Origin: Tissierella sp. MB52-C2
GTDB lineage: Bacteria > Bacillota > Clostridia > Tissierellales > Tissierellaceae
DNA length: 64,000 nucleotides
Assembly (NCBI RefSeq): GCF_030931715.1
Contig: NZ_CP133261.1
Coordinates: forward strand, 1,798,001-1,862,000
Reading direction: 5' to 3'
The notes under the pieces are model-generated. The model ran no database searches, was not told the DNA's origin, and saw only the letters and a program-made list of their open reading frames with translations. Positions 1 through 6,870 of this stretch are shown here, in pieces; position 1 is the first letter of the stretch; every line of letters begins with the position of its first letter. Position numbers and translations under genes: made by a program.

Positions 1-1224
1 GATGTCGTAGAACGTTCAAGATATGATATGTCATTTAAGTATTTCCTTAATATGGCACCAGAAGAAGACGTTATTAATCCAAGTTCTTTAACAAAGTTTA
101 GAAAACAAAGATTAAAAGATATTAATTTACTCGATTTACTCATTGGAAAAACTGTAGAAATAGCATTAGAAGAAGGTATAATAAAAAGCAATTCAATCAT
201 TGTGGACTCCACTCATACTAAAGCAAGATATAACCAAAAATCGCAAAGAGAAATCCTTCTTGAATACTCTAAGAAATTAAGAAAATCAGTCTATGAAATA
301 GATGACTCAATAAAAAAAGAATTTCCTCCAAAAGTAAATAGCGGTATTCTAGAAGATGAAATACAATATTGTAAAAAACTAATATCTGTTGTTGAAAACA
401 ATGAAATAATATCGCAATACCCTAAAGTAAAAGAGAAAATGAATTTATTAAAAGAATTAATTGAAGATGATTTAGAAATGCTAGAATATGCTAATGACAA
501 GGATGCAAAAGTAGGTCATAAAACTGCAGACACTTCTTTTTTTGGATATAAAACTCATTTAGCATTGACAGGAGAAAGAATAATAACTGCAGCCACCATA
601 ACATCTGGAGAAAAGCATGATGGTAAACAATTAAAAGATTTAGTAGAAAAATCACGTAAAAATGGTATTGAAGTAAATGAAGTAATAGGAGATACCGCAT
701 ACTCAGAAAAAGATAATATAAAGTATGCCAAGGAAGAAAAATTTAGATTAATTTCAAAGCTAAATCCTACAGTAGCCCACGGCAATAGAAAAAATGAGGA
801 CAAGTTTGAATATAATAAAGATGCTGGAATGTATGTCTGTAAAGCAGGGCATATGGCAATAAGGAAAGCACGCCAAGGTAAAAAAGGGGGAGCAAGAAAT
901 CAAGTCAATACATATTATTTTGACATAGAAAAGTGTAAATGTTGTTCGCATAAAGATGGATGCTATAAAGAAGGTGCAAAAACAAAATCATATTCTGTAT
1001 CTATAAAATCTGTAACTCATCAAGAGCAAATGAATTTTCAAGAAACAGAGTATTTTAAAGAGAGAGTAAAAGAACGGTATAAAATAGAGGCTAAAAATAG
1101 CGAATTAAAGCATAGACATGGATATGATATAGCATCATCTTCATGTCTAATTGGCATGGAATTGCAAGGAGCACTCACAATATTTGCAGTAAATTTAAAA
1201 AGAATAATTGCATTAATAAAGTAA
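1..1224 (+). CDS. IS1182-family transposase, 5' end outside window
   Basis: Transposase of an IS1182-type (IS5-superfamily) insertion sequence, which cuts and rejoins DNA with a DDE active site. The frame is open to base 1, so the N-terminus lies outside the window; the ATG at 28 is internal. Counting from that ATG, the likely catalytic Asp are D60 in SIIVDSTHTKA and one near 222 in EVIGDTAYS, and the Glu is near 354 in YKIEAKNSELKHRHGYD. Cysteines between them (YVCKAGH and KCKCCSHKDGC) resemble the metal-knuckle insertion of this family. The visible part has no frameshift, so the element may be active. Family assignment is by recognised motifs; the exact IS name cannot be given. Confidence 0.9.
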   Translation, partial: DVVERSRYDMSFKYFLNMAPEEDVINPSSLTKFRKQRLKDINLLDLLIGKTVEIALEEGIIKSNSIIVDSTHTKARYNQKSQREILLEYSKKLRKSVYEIDDSIKKEFPPKVNSGILEDEIQYCKKLISVVENNEIISQYPKVKEKMNLLKELIEDDLEMLEYANDKDAKVGHKTADTSFFGYKTHLALTGERIITAATITSGEKHDGKQLKDLVEKSRKNGIEVNEVIGDTAYSEKDNIKYAKEEKFRLISKLNPTVAHGNRKNEDKFEYNKDAGMYVCKAGHMAIRKARQGKKGGARNQVNTYYFDIEKCKCCSHKDGCYKEGAKTKSYSVSIKSVTHQEQMNFQETEYFKERVKERYKIEAKNSELKHRHGYDIASSSCLIGMELQGALTIFAVNLKRIIALIK

Positions 1225-1257
1225 GTTAAATTTAATATCATAAGCTTTTATTAAAGA

Positions 1258-1296
1258 AAAACGAACTAGTGATAAAAAATATCCCTAGTTCGTTTT
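1258..1296 (+). terminator. hairpin after the transposase gene
   Basis: Perfect 12-bp stem (1258-1269 pairs with 1285-1296, AAAACGAACTAG against its complement) with a 15-base AT-rich loop. The right arm ends in TTTT, so it can act as a terminator for the transposase; the left arm begins with AAAA, so it could work in both directions. Confidence 0.6.
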
Positions 1297-1401
1297 AATT
1301 TCATTATCTAGATTAAAAATCGAGAAAAGCAACTAATGTTTTTCAGTGGCCTCGATTTTACTCTAAGGTCTTTCTTACAGTAAACATTTATTTCTCAGAA
1401 T

Positions 1402-1599
1402 TTAAGGCGCCTCTTTTTCATCGCAGCCACCGCCACCACCGCCACCACCGCCACCACCGCCACCAGGGACGGTGCCTCCGCCACCTTCTTCCTTATTTGC
1501 CGGTACATTAGATGCTGCAAAAACACTTGTCGTTGCAAATTGACTAAGCAAAACAAGACTCAGACAAAGAGCTATTAACATTTTTTTCATTTTAAACAT
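1402..1599 (-). CDS. small secreted peptide with a poly-glycine run
   Basis: 65 residues, function unknown. A classic signal peptide spans about residues 1-29: MFKMKKM, a hydrophobic core (LIALCLSLVLLSQFATT), then SVFAAS, where cleavage after VFA or FAA is expected. The mature part is only about 36 residues: a short acidic stretch (NKEE), four glycines, TVPG, a run of thirteen glycines, then CDEKEAP with a lone cysteine. The glycines are encoded by tandem GGTGGCGGT-type 9-mers (1426-1465), so length is probably variable by slippage. The ribosome site AAAGGAGATGG lies 6-8 bases before ATG 1599. GC-rich codons in the run contrast with the AT-rich surroundings. Secretion is inferred; no family was recognised. 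Confidence 0.75.
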   Translation of the reverse strand: MFKMKKMLIALCLSLVLLSQFATTSVFAASNVPANKEEGGGGTVPGGGGGGGGGGGGGCDEKEAP

Positions 1600-1699
1600 A
1601 ATACCATCTCCTTTAATTTGATACTATAATAATTCTATATAAAATCTCATTTTCCTTCTTATTTTTATAGGCAAATTCATATAAATTCAGTCATATTCT

Positions 1700-1734
1700 G
1701 CAAAATTAAAAAGACTCTAGATTAATCTAGAGTC
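1700..1734 (-). terminator. terminator inside the end of the amidase gene
   Basis: Perfect 10-bp stem (1713-1722 with 1725-1734, GACTCTAGAT and its complement), 2-base loop, followed on the minus strand by TTTTTAATTTTG. The stop codon and last codons of the amidase gene lie within the stem, which fits a deletion that joined the gene body to a pre-existing terminator. Confidence 0.85.
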
Positions 1735-2358
1735 CTTAGGATTAGTTCCATCAGTAAGACCTAATTTTTTAGCCCATTCCATAGCCTCTACTGCCCATGG
1801 ACTACAATCTATTTTAGTTTTCTCAATATATTTCACTCCCAAGTAATTCAATATTCCTTTTGCTACAGCTAAGGCTAATTCTTCTTGCTTATCTTTCAGT
1901 ATTTTAAAATCATCTATATTAGTAATAAAAGCTAATTCTACTAAAGCTGATGGCATATTACTTTGCCTTAATACTGCAAAATTAGCTGTTTTTATTCCTC
2001 TATTTAAAGTATAAATTTTACTTTGTAATATACTATCTTGAATACATTTTGCTAATGCTGTACCTTTCGTGCTATTAGGATAACTAAATGTCTCTACACC
2101 TTTAGCATTTACATTTTCAGCAGCATTACAATGTATAGATACAAATATATCTGCATTAGCTTTATTTGCTAGATTGGTACGTTCTGATAGTTCTAAGAAT
2201 ACATCTGTGGTCCTTGAATATATTACTTCTACATTATGTCTTTTAAGTATTTCCCCTACTTTTAATGTTACTGATAACGCTATATCTTTTTCTTGCAATC
2301 CATTACCTAATGCTCCTGGATCTTTTCCTCCATGGCCTGCATCTAAAAATACTTTCAT
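1717..2358 (-). CDS. N-acetylmuramoyl-L-alanine amidase (phage endolysin type), C-terminus truncated
   Basis: 213-residue amidase_3-family enzyme that cuts the amide bond between N-acetylmuramic acid and L-Ala in peptidoglycan. Zinc ligands are visible: H9 in LDAGHGGKDPGA, a second His in VSIHCNAAEN, and Glu in PSALVELAFITN. Residues 1-175 are catalytic. There is no signal peptide, which points to a phage endolysin released by a holin. The C-terminal part (CSPWAVEAMEWAKKLGLTDG) is the start of a repeat usual in clostridial endolysins, but it breaks off at TNPKD and ends in SRLI, encoded by the terminator stem. The ATG overlaps the stop of the holin remnant (TAATG), the normal holin-lysin coupling. 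Catalytic domain looks intact; wall-binding part is probably lost. Confidence 0.85.
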   Translation of the reverse strand: MKVFLDAGHGGKDPGALGNGLQEKDIALSVTLKVGEILKRHNVEVIYSRTTDVFLELSERTNLANKANADIFVSIHCNAAENVNAKGVETFSYPNSTKGTALAKCIQDSILQSKIYTLNRGIKTANFAVLRQSNMPSALVELAFITNIDDFKILKDKQEELALAVAKGILNYLGVKYIEKTKIDCSPWAVEAMEWAKKLGLTDGTNPKDSRLI

Positions 2359-2474
2359 TATTCTTTCACCTCTTCTTTCTTCCTTAATATATCAAATGAA
2401 TCAGATAATATTTTTGGAATAGGTATCCCCATTAAGCCTGCATTTTCAATTATACTCATACCCTCATCTGTCAT
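2358..2474 (-). pseudogene. C-terminal remnant of a phage holin gene
   Basis: From ATG 2474 the frame reads 38 residues: MTDEGMSIIENAG, then LMGIPIPKILSDSFDILRK, then KEEVKE. The ENAG..G.PIPK pattern followed by a lysine/glutamate tail is what I recall from the end of toxin-secretion/phage-lysis holins, where several membrane helices should come first. Those helices are missing; upstream the frame stays open only to about 2510 and has no good ribosome site. The stop codon overlaps the endolysin ATG. Read as the surviving tail of a holin gene after a deletion. Confidence 0.5.
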
Positions 2475-2824
2475 GAGAGTAATAATCAATCGATATCTTA
2501 TCTTCTCTTTTCATCCCCTCTGAATATTGCTTAACTTTTCTAAATGTTTTATATGCTAGTCTCTCTTTTAGCCCTAGTAAATTAGTCAATTCTTCTATGC
2601 TATAATATTCATTTCCTAACATTCTTTCTAATGTAGCTTTCAATTCTATTTTATAAGTCATATTAACCTTTTTATTTAAGTGTGGTCCATAGCTCCCCTT
2701 ATATTCTTCTGCTGTTAGATACTTATAATTTAATTCAAAGTCTAGTCCCCCTTGGGCTTCTAGAGCCTCTACTGTTTTATTGAATATAGTATTTGCTGTG
2801 TTCAGTTATTATTTTCTTTTCCAT
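2464..2824 (-). pseudogene. phage-derived early gene, frameshifted and cut short
   Basis: A start with ribosome site (AAGGGG, ATG 2824) gives MEKKIITEHSKYYIQ and then a stop. A second frame, open from about 2805 to 2464, continues as NKTVEALEAQGGLDFELNYK and later YKIELKATLERMLGNEYY and LTNLLGLKERLAYKTFRKVK. Joining the two near 2780-2806 gives one protein of about 115 residues with a likely helix-turn-helix, so a one-base frameshift is inferred. The last residues (DKISIDYYSHDR) run out of frame into the holin remnant, marking a deletion junction near 2500-2510. The inner ATG 2661 could still start a 65-residue product. Family not recognised. Confidence 0.5.
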
Positions 2825-2844
2825 ATTTGTGTGCCCCTTGATTA

Positions 2845-2871
2845 ACATTTTTTTACTAGTCGCATATTCTA
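2845..2871 (+). promoter_or_regulatory. possible mother-cell sigma-K-type promoter
   Basis: AC at 2845-2846, 16 bases, then CATATTCTA at 2863-2871. This fits the sigma-K pattern of an AC -35 element and CATA-N3-TA -10 element known from spore formers, and stands 42 bases before the GTG of a small cysteine-rich gene. It is short and AT-rich, so a chance match is possible. Confidence 0.4.
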
Positions 2872-2912
2872 GTATGAGAACTCTTCTCTCAAATAAATAG
2901 GAGGTGCTTATT

Positions 2913-3074
2913 GTGAACGATTTATGTGGTATAGACAGAGACTGTGACTGCCGTAGAGACTGTGATAAAAATAATAATTCAATATTAATATTTTTTATTG
3001 TATTAATAGTTATTTTCTGTTTCTGTGGTGATGATTTATTCGGTGGCTTCTTTGGTGGAAAAAGAAGGTGCTAA
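2913..3074 (+). CDS. small cysteine-rich membrane protein, possible spore protein
   Basis: 53 residues starting at GTG 2913, behind an excellent site (AGGAGGTGC at 2899-2907). Residues 1-20 are cysteine- and arginine/aspartate-rich (NDLCGIDRDCDCRRDCDKNN), residues 23-38 form one hydrophobic segment (SILIFFIVLIVIFCFC), and the end is GDDLFGGFFGGKRRC. Seven cysteines in 53 residues is unusual. Size, single membrane segment and Gly/Phe/Cys tail recall the very small proteins found in spore coats and forespore membranes of Bacillus and Clostridia, and the upstream sigma-K-like element agrees; both points are inference. A terminator follows directly, so it is transcribed alone. Confidence 0.75.
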   Translation: MNDLCGIDRDCDCRRDCDKNNNSILIFFIVLIVIFCFCGDDLFGGFFGGKRRC

Positions 3075-3084
3075 ATCTCACATT

Positions 3085-3112
3085 AATCGGGGCCTGTCCC
3101 CGATTCTATTTT
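3085..3112 (+). terminator. terminator after the cysteine-rich small gene
   Basis: 8-bp stem, 3085-3092 (AATCGGGG) with 3098-3105 (CCCCGATT), 5-base loop, then CTATTTTTA. It lies 11 bases after the stop codon at 3074. Confidence 0.85.
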
Positions 3113-3232
3113 TATAAATCTATTCTCTAACCTTATATTGCCATAGACAACAAACTATTCATCACCTACTTTAAACAATTCGTGAGTTCCATTATATTTG
3201 TTTGTGTATATACTACTTAAGAGGTGATATAA

Positions 3233-3361
3233 ATGTCTAATATTTCAAATATATGTCCTAATACTACAGATTTTTATATTTATCATTTAGAATCAGTAGA
3301 GAGAAAAATAGCAAATGTATTTGATAATATTATAGGAGAAAGAGGAAGAAAATATAATTAA
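3233..3361 (+). CDS. 42-residue hypothetical protein
   Basis: ATG 3233 follows AAGAGGTGATATAA, a good ribosome site 5-6 bases away. The product reads MSNISNICPNTTDFYIYHLE, then SVERKIANVFDNIIGERGRK and YN. It is polar with one cysteine, an amphipathic central helix and a basic tail. No family recognised. A terminator begins 27 bases after the stop and the preceding gene is closed by its own terminator, so this is a separate unit. Support is the ribosome site plus the terminator. Confidence 0.55.
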   Translation: MSNISNICPNTTDFYIYHLESVERKIANVFDNIIGERGRKYN

Positions 3362-3387
3362 TAATTCAACTGGCTCGCAATAAGATA

Positions 3388-3421
3388 AGAGCTTATACCG
3401 CTGGATATAAGCTCTTTTTCT
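3388..3421 (+). terminator. terminator after the 42-residue gene
   Basis: Perfect 10-bp stem, 3388-3397 (AGAGCTTATA) with 3406-3415, 8-base loop, followed by TTTTCTTTTTTT. Confidence 0.85.
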
Positions 3422-3524
3422 TTTTTTGAATTTATGTATGTTTAGGTATAACTTGCTGTATTTGTACCGAATGACACGCAAATTGATTCGTGAATATTAA
3501 TATTTATTAAAAAAGTTGGCGAAA

Positions 3525-3547
3525 AAAGAACCTATAGTAGGTCCTTT
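3525..3547 (-). terminator. terminator downstream of the LexA-like gene
   Basis: On the minus strand AAAGGACCTA, loop CTA, TAGGTTCTTT: 10 bp with one G-U pair, followed by TTT. It is about 105 bases after the stop at 3652. The 290-base stretch 3362-3651 otherwise shows only the terminator at 3388 and AT-rich sequence. Confidence 0.7.
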
Positions 3548-3651
3548 ATATATATTAGTATGACATTAACTTTATTAGCAATAGCAATTAATATAATAAT
3601 TACTGTATGAATTATCTCTATATATTTATGATTATGTCTTTTAGTTCGAGT

Positions 3652-3870
3652 CTATTTTTCAGGGCTTCTCAATATTTGTAATGCCCTTGGAGATTTTTCT
3701 TTTCTTTTAACATAACCTTTATTTTCAAGTTTAGTTAAGTGTTTATGAACTGTGCTTGGTGATTTTAATCCTGCTAATTTACATATTTCCCTAACAGATG
3801 GAACATATTGATTTTTTTCAATGTAATCAATTATAATCTCTAATATTTCCTTTTCTCTTTCAGTTAACAT
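3652..3870 (-). CDS. LexA-type DNA-binding domain protein without peptidase domain
   Basis: 72 residues that match the N-terminal winged helix-turn-helix of the SOS repressor LexA: LTEREKEILEIIIDYIEKNQ, PSVREICKLAGLKSPSTVHK, HLTKLENKGYVKRKEKSPRA. The recognition helix (S-P-S-T-V-H-K-H) is the canonical one. Full LexA is about 200 residues and carries the S24 self-cleaving domain with its Ser/Lys pair; here the protein stops at LRSPEK, just after the wing, and nothing downstream encodes that domain. It could bind LexA sites but could not be inactivated by RecA-stimulated cleavage. Its promoter contains an SOS-like box, suggesting auto- or LexA regulation. ATG 3870 follows AAAGGGGGAGAG. Dimerisation normally needs the missing domain, so affinity may be low. 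Confidence 0.85.
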   Translation of the reverse strand: MLTEREKEILEIIIDYIEKNQYVPSVREICKLAGLKSPSTVHKHLTKLENKGYVKRKEKSPRALQILRSPEK

Positions 3871-3891
3871 ACACTCTCCCCCTTTAAATCC

Positions 3892-3920
3892 ATTATACAG
3901 AAACGTTAGTTCTATGTAAA
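3892..3920 (-). promoter_or_regulatory. promoter of the LexA-like gene with embedded SOS box
   Basis: Minus strand: -35 TTTACA (3920-3915), 17-base spacer, -10 TATAAT (3897-3892). Inside the spacer lies AGAACTAACGTTTC (3913-3900), 12 of 14 positions agreeing with the Gram-positive LexA box CGAACRNRYGTTYC. A repressor bound there would cover the promoter. Confidence 0.75.
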
Positions 3921-4007
3921 GAGGGATTTGTCTGTTTATGTAGAATTAACTCATTGTAAAAGTCCAGGGATTTTTTCTCCCCAAACATTAATAGTCTTTA
4001 ATTATTT

Positions 4008-4826
4008 TTAAAATTTTTCTTCAATAAAATTCATTAATTCTTTATTAAACAAATCTTGTTCATCATAAAATGATCCATGACCACTATAACAGAATGGTAT
4101 AAGTCTAGAATTTTTGATACATTTTTTCTGTATTTCACCTAGTTGAAATGGAACAACTTTATCGTGAATTCCATGAATAATTAATGTTGGAACATTTATT
4201 GTCCCTAAATCATTAAATAATTGCTCGTTCTTCCAGGTATTTGCAATGGCAGCAGTGGACCAACCTGCAGCTTGCAATCCTAGTTGTAGAAACCAATAAG
4301 AGAATGGTTGCGTTATATATTTAAAGAAAAATATATCCCCAAAATTACTAAGCATTTTAGGTCTATCTGTATATGTTCCTTCAATTATTTGATTTACTAC
4401 TTCTACATCTACGCCATAAGGAAAGTTAGGAAGTTTTATTAAGCTAGGAGCTGCTGCTGCAAACAAGGCAAGTTTTGATACTCCATAGCCATTATATCTA
4501 GACATATATCTAATGGCTATTGCTCCACCTGTTGAGTGTCCTGCTAAGACAAAATTTTGTAATTTAAGTTTCTCAACAACTTCTCTAACATCATCAGCCA
4601 ATCGGTTGTAATCATATCCTCCCCATGGTCTATCTGATTTGCCAAATCCCCTCTGATCTATTCCTATACATCTATAGCCCCATTTAGGGAGTTGATCAAA
4701 TTGATATTCAAATAGTTCATGGCTCCCAGGCCATCCATGTAAAAAAACAATTGTTTTGTTACCTACTGGATTAAGATCTTCCACATAAAGTTTTACATCT
4801 GATTCTACATTAACATAGTATCCCAT
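4008..4826 (-). CDS. alpha/beta-fold hydrolase
   Basis: 272-residue single-domain hydrolase, no signal peptide, so cytoplasmic. Counting from one residue upstream of the chosen start, the nucleophile is S99 in AGHSTGG, the acid D223 in HGIHDKVVPF and the histidine H251 in YSGHGSF; the oxyanion-hole region is FLHGWPGS. This architecture fits the epoxide hydrolase/haloperoxidase-like branch; the substrate is unknown. I chose ATG 4826 with GGGGGAGAG 4 bases upstream; a TTG at 4829 would add one residue. It stands alone, with long AT-rich flanks and no partner genes that suggest a pathway. Confidence 0.85.
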   Translation of the reverse strand: MGYYVNVESDVKLYVEDLNPVGNKTIVFLHGWPGSHELFEYQFDQLPKWGYRCIGIDQRGFGKSDRPWGGYDYNRLADDVREVVEKLKLQNFVLAGHSTGGAIAIRYMSRYNGYGVSKLALFAAAAPSLIKLPNFPYGVDVEVVNQIIEGTYTDRPKMLSNFGDIFFFKYITQPFSYWFLQLGLQAAGWSTAAIANTWKNEQLFNDLGTINVPTLIIHGIHDKVVPFQLGEIQKKCIKNSRLIPFCYSGHGSFYDEQDLFNKELMNFIEEKF

Positions 4827-5005
4827 CAACTCTCCCCCTATAATTTGAATGATATATTAGAATATTATTCTCTTAACTATATCTTTATGAATTTTCAAAC
4901 TAATTTCTTAGAAATACTTTCATTAGTACTTTAGAACTATATCAATAGCTTTATCTTTTCTGCTATAATTACTTATATTTGCAATTTTACAAAGGAGGTG
5001 TTTTT

Positions 5006-5212
5006 ATGTTTCTCTCTATTGTTCTTGTTATAGCTGGTATATTTGCAATTATTTGTACTATTATGAAACCAAGATTCTACTGGGAAAGCCGTAAAGCCAC
5101 AAGACTTAGAAGATTAATTGGTGATAATGCTGCTTCCATACTCTATATAATTATAGGTATATTAGCATCGGGCATAGGGATTGCTGATTTATTGGGAATA
5201 ATCACCTTATAA
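5006..5212 (+). CDS. Imm17-like small membrane protein
   Basis: 68 residues from ATG 5006, preceded by AAAGGAGGTG at ideal distance; the TTG at 4979 is not used because the ribosome site lies inside that extension. Two hydrophobic helices (about 2-22 and 46-65) flank a basic stretch with FYWESRKATRLRRLIGDNAA. Length, two-helix layout and the R-x-G-D/R-N-x-A motif before the second helix recall the Imm17 family of putative immunity proteins. No toxin gene is adjacent; it faces spoIVA tail to tail. The immunity role is not supported by context, so treat it as a two-helix membrane protein of unknown role. Confidence 0.75.
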   Translation: MFLSIVLVIAGIFAIICTIMKPRFYWESRKATRLRRLIGDNAASILYIIIGILASGIGIADLLGIITL

Positions 5213-5254
5213 AGTATCCAGAATTTTTCTTAATAATTTTAATCATCATATTAA

Positions 5255-5281
5255 AAAAGGTAGAACTTTATTCTACCTTTT
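5255..5281. terminator. bidirectional terminator between convergent genes
   Basis: 11-bp stem, 5255-5265 (AAAAGGTAGAA) with 5271-5281 (TTCTACCTTTT), 5-base loop. The arms are A-rich and T-rich, so it can serve both the Imm17-like gene and spoIVA, which converge here. Confidence 0.85.
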
Positions 5282-5297
5282 CCATGATATAAATATC

Positions 5298-6776
5298 TTA
5301 TATAATTATACAGATCAATCCGCCACTGCCATCATTGATTATTCTCTCAAGAGCCCTTCTAAGTTTTTGTCTTGCATCCTCTGGCATTGTACTGAGCTTT
5401 CCTTGGAGTTGTTCATTTACTAAATCATATAATGATTTACCAAATAAGTTTAATTGCCAAATATTTGAAGGGTCTCCTTCAACTTCTGATAATAAGTAGT
5501 TAATAAGCTCTTCAGATTGCTTTTCTGTACCTATTAGCGGAGATACTTCTGTGGCTATATCTGCCCTTAATACATGAAGTGATGGAGCCTTTGCCTTTAA
5601 TTTTACCCCATATCTATTTCCTTGACGATAAACTTCCGGTTCCTCTAATTCCATTTCATCTAAGCTAGGACTAACTAATCCATATCCAATTTCCTTAGCT
5701 TCAATTAATGCTTTTTCAATCTTATCATATTTTTTCTTAGTATCTGCTAACTTCGAAATTAAGCCTAATAATTGATAGTCTCCTTCTATTGAATATCCTG
5801 TCATATCATTTAATACGCTATAAAACAGTCCATCATCAACTACTATTTCAGAATGTACAACTCCTTCTCCTAGCTTAATTTCAGATAGATTTACATTCTT
5901 CACTATGTCTAAATCTTTTAAAGGACCTAAGAAACTTGAAACCTCATTTAATTTATGAAGTCCTTCTATAGTTTCTTTTAAAGCATCTAAGATATTTGCT
6001 TTTATCCAATGTTTTTTTGGTAATCCCTCTATCCATTTTGGAAGATTTATTGTTACTTCCTTTACTGGAAATTCAAATAATAGTTTTTCAAATATCTTTT
6101 CTATATCTTGAGTGTCCATATTTAGACAGTCAACTACTACTACTGATACTTCATATTTCCCCTGTAAACTTTCCTTCAAAGCCATGGTACTATCTAGGTT
6201 AGGATGTTTTGAATTTAGTATTATCACAAATGGTTTTCCTAATTCTTTTAGTTCTGATATTACTCTTTCTTCTGCCTTAATATAATTAGATCTGTCTATA
6301 TCTGTTATGGAACCATCTGTTGTCACTACTAATCCTATACTTGAGTGATCTACTATGACTTTTCTTGTGCCTATTTCTGCTGCATCTTCAAAAGGAATTT
6401 CTTTGTCATACCATGGCGTAGTTACCATTCTAGGAGTAAAGTTCTCCTCATGTCCTAGAGCACCACTAATTAAGTATCCTACACAATCTACCATTCTTAC
6501 TTTAAAACTTACATTTTCGTTTAAAGTAAGCTCTACTGCCTCATTAGGTACAAATTTAGGCTCAGTAGTCATTATTGTTTTCCCTGACCCACTTAAAGGC
6601 AATTCATCCTTAGCTCTTTCTTTCTTATGTTTATTGTCGATATTAGGTAAAACCAGCAACTCCATAAACCTCTTTATAAATGTGGATTTACCTGTCCTAA
6701 CTGGTCCGACGATACCTGCATAAATATCCCCATCTGTTCGTTCTGAAATATCTTTGTATATATCAAATACCTCCAC
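5298..6776 (-). CDS. spoIVA: stage IV sporulation protein A (SpoIVA)
   Basis: 492 residues, the usual length. SpoIVA is a cytoskeletal ATPase of the TRAFAC class that polymerises on the outer forespore membrane in the mother cell and anchors the spore coat. The P-loop is GPVRTGKS at 24-31; further landmarks are MTTEPKFVPNEAVEL, VRMVDCVGYLISGALGHEE (Walker B-like) and the C-terminal end SGGLICIII, the region known to sit in the coat-facing surface and bind SpoVM. Start is GTG 6776, with GAGGGGGGA 6 bases upstream; an overlapping ATG at 6778 is in another frame. Single-gene unit. A mother-cell sigma-E promoter is expected, but I did not see a convincing one. Confidence 0.97.
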   Translation of the reverse strand: MEVFDIYKDISERTDGDIYAGIVGPVRTGKSTFIKRFMELLVLPNIDNKHKKERAKDELPLSGSGKTIMTTEPKFVPNEAVELTLNENVSFKVRMVDCVGYLISGALGHEENFTPRMVTTPWYDKEIPFEDAAEIGTRKVIVDHSSIGLVVTTDGSITDIDRSNYIKAEERVISELKELGKPFVIILNSKHPNLDSTMALKESLQGKYEVSVVVVDCLNMDTQDIEKIFEKLLFEFPVKEVTINLPKWIEGLPKKHWIKANILDALKETIEGLHKLNEVSSFLGPLKDLDIVKNVNLSEIKLGEGVVHSEIVVDDGLFYSVLNDMTGYSIEGDYQLLGLISKLADTKKKYDKIEKALIEAKEIGYGLVSPSLDEMELEEPEVYRQGNRYGVKLKAKAPSLHVLRADIATEVSPLIGTEKQSEELINYLLSEVEGDPSNIWQLNLFGKSLYDLVNEQLQGKLSTMPEDARQKLRRALERIINDGSGGLICIII

Positions 6777-6870
6777 ATCGTTCCCCCCTCATAAATATAA
6801 TTATTAAAATACAATACTTAACATTATATATATACGTGGAGTACTGAGAAATATTACAAGCTAATTAAAA

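Larger units (their letters stand above)
1..1360 (+). mobile_element. IS1182-type insertion sequence, right part
   Basis: The transposase frame and about 135 bases downstream form the right part of an insertion sequence whose left end is outside the window. Two inverted repeats follow the stop codon: 1258-1269 with 1285-1296, and 1315-1323 with 1351-1359. The second is the better candidate for the right border, but with the left end missing the terminal repeat and any target duplication cannot be confirmed. Confidence 0.55.

Noticed and set aside
3293-3481. Minus-strand 62-residue frame
   Set aside because: Low-complexity Lys/Tyr/Ile composition, no ribosome site, and it overlaps the plus-strand 42-residue gene and its terminator.
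3559-3609. 16-residue hydrophobic plus-strand ORF (MTLTLLAIAINIIITV)
   Set aside because: No ribosome site and no conserved context; AT-rich DNA readily gives such frames.
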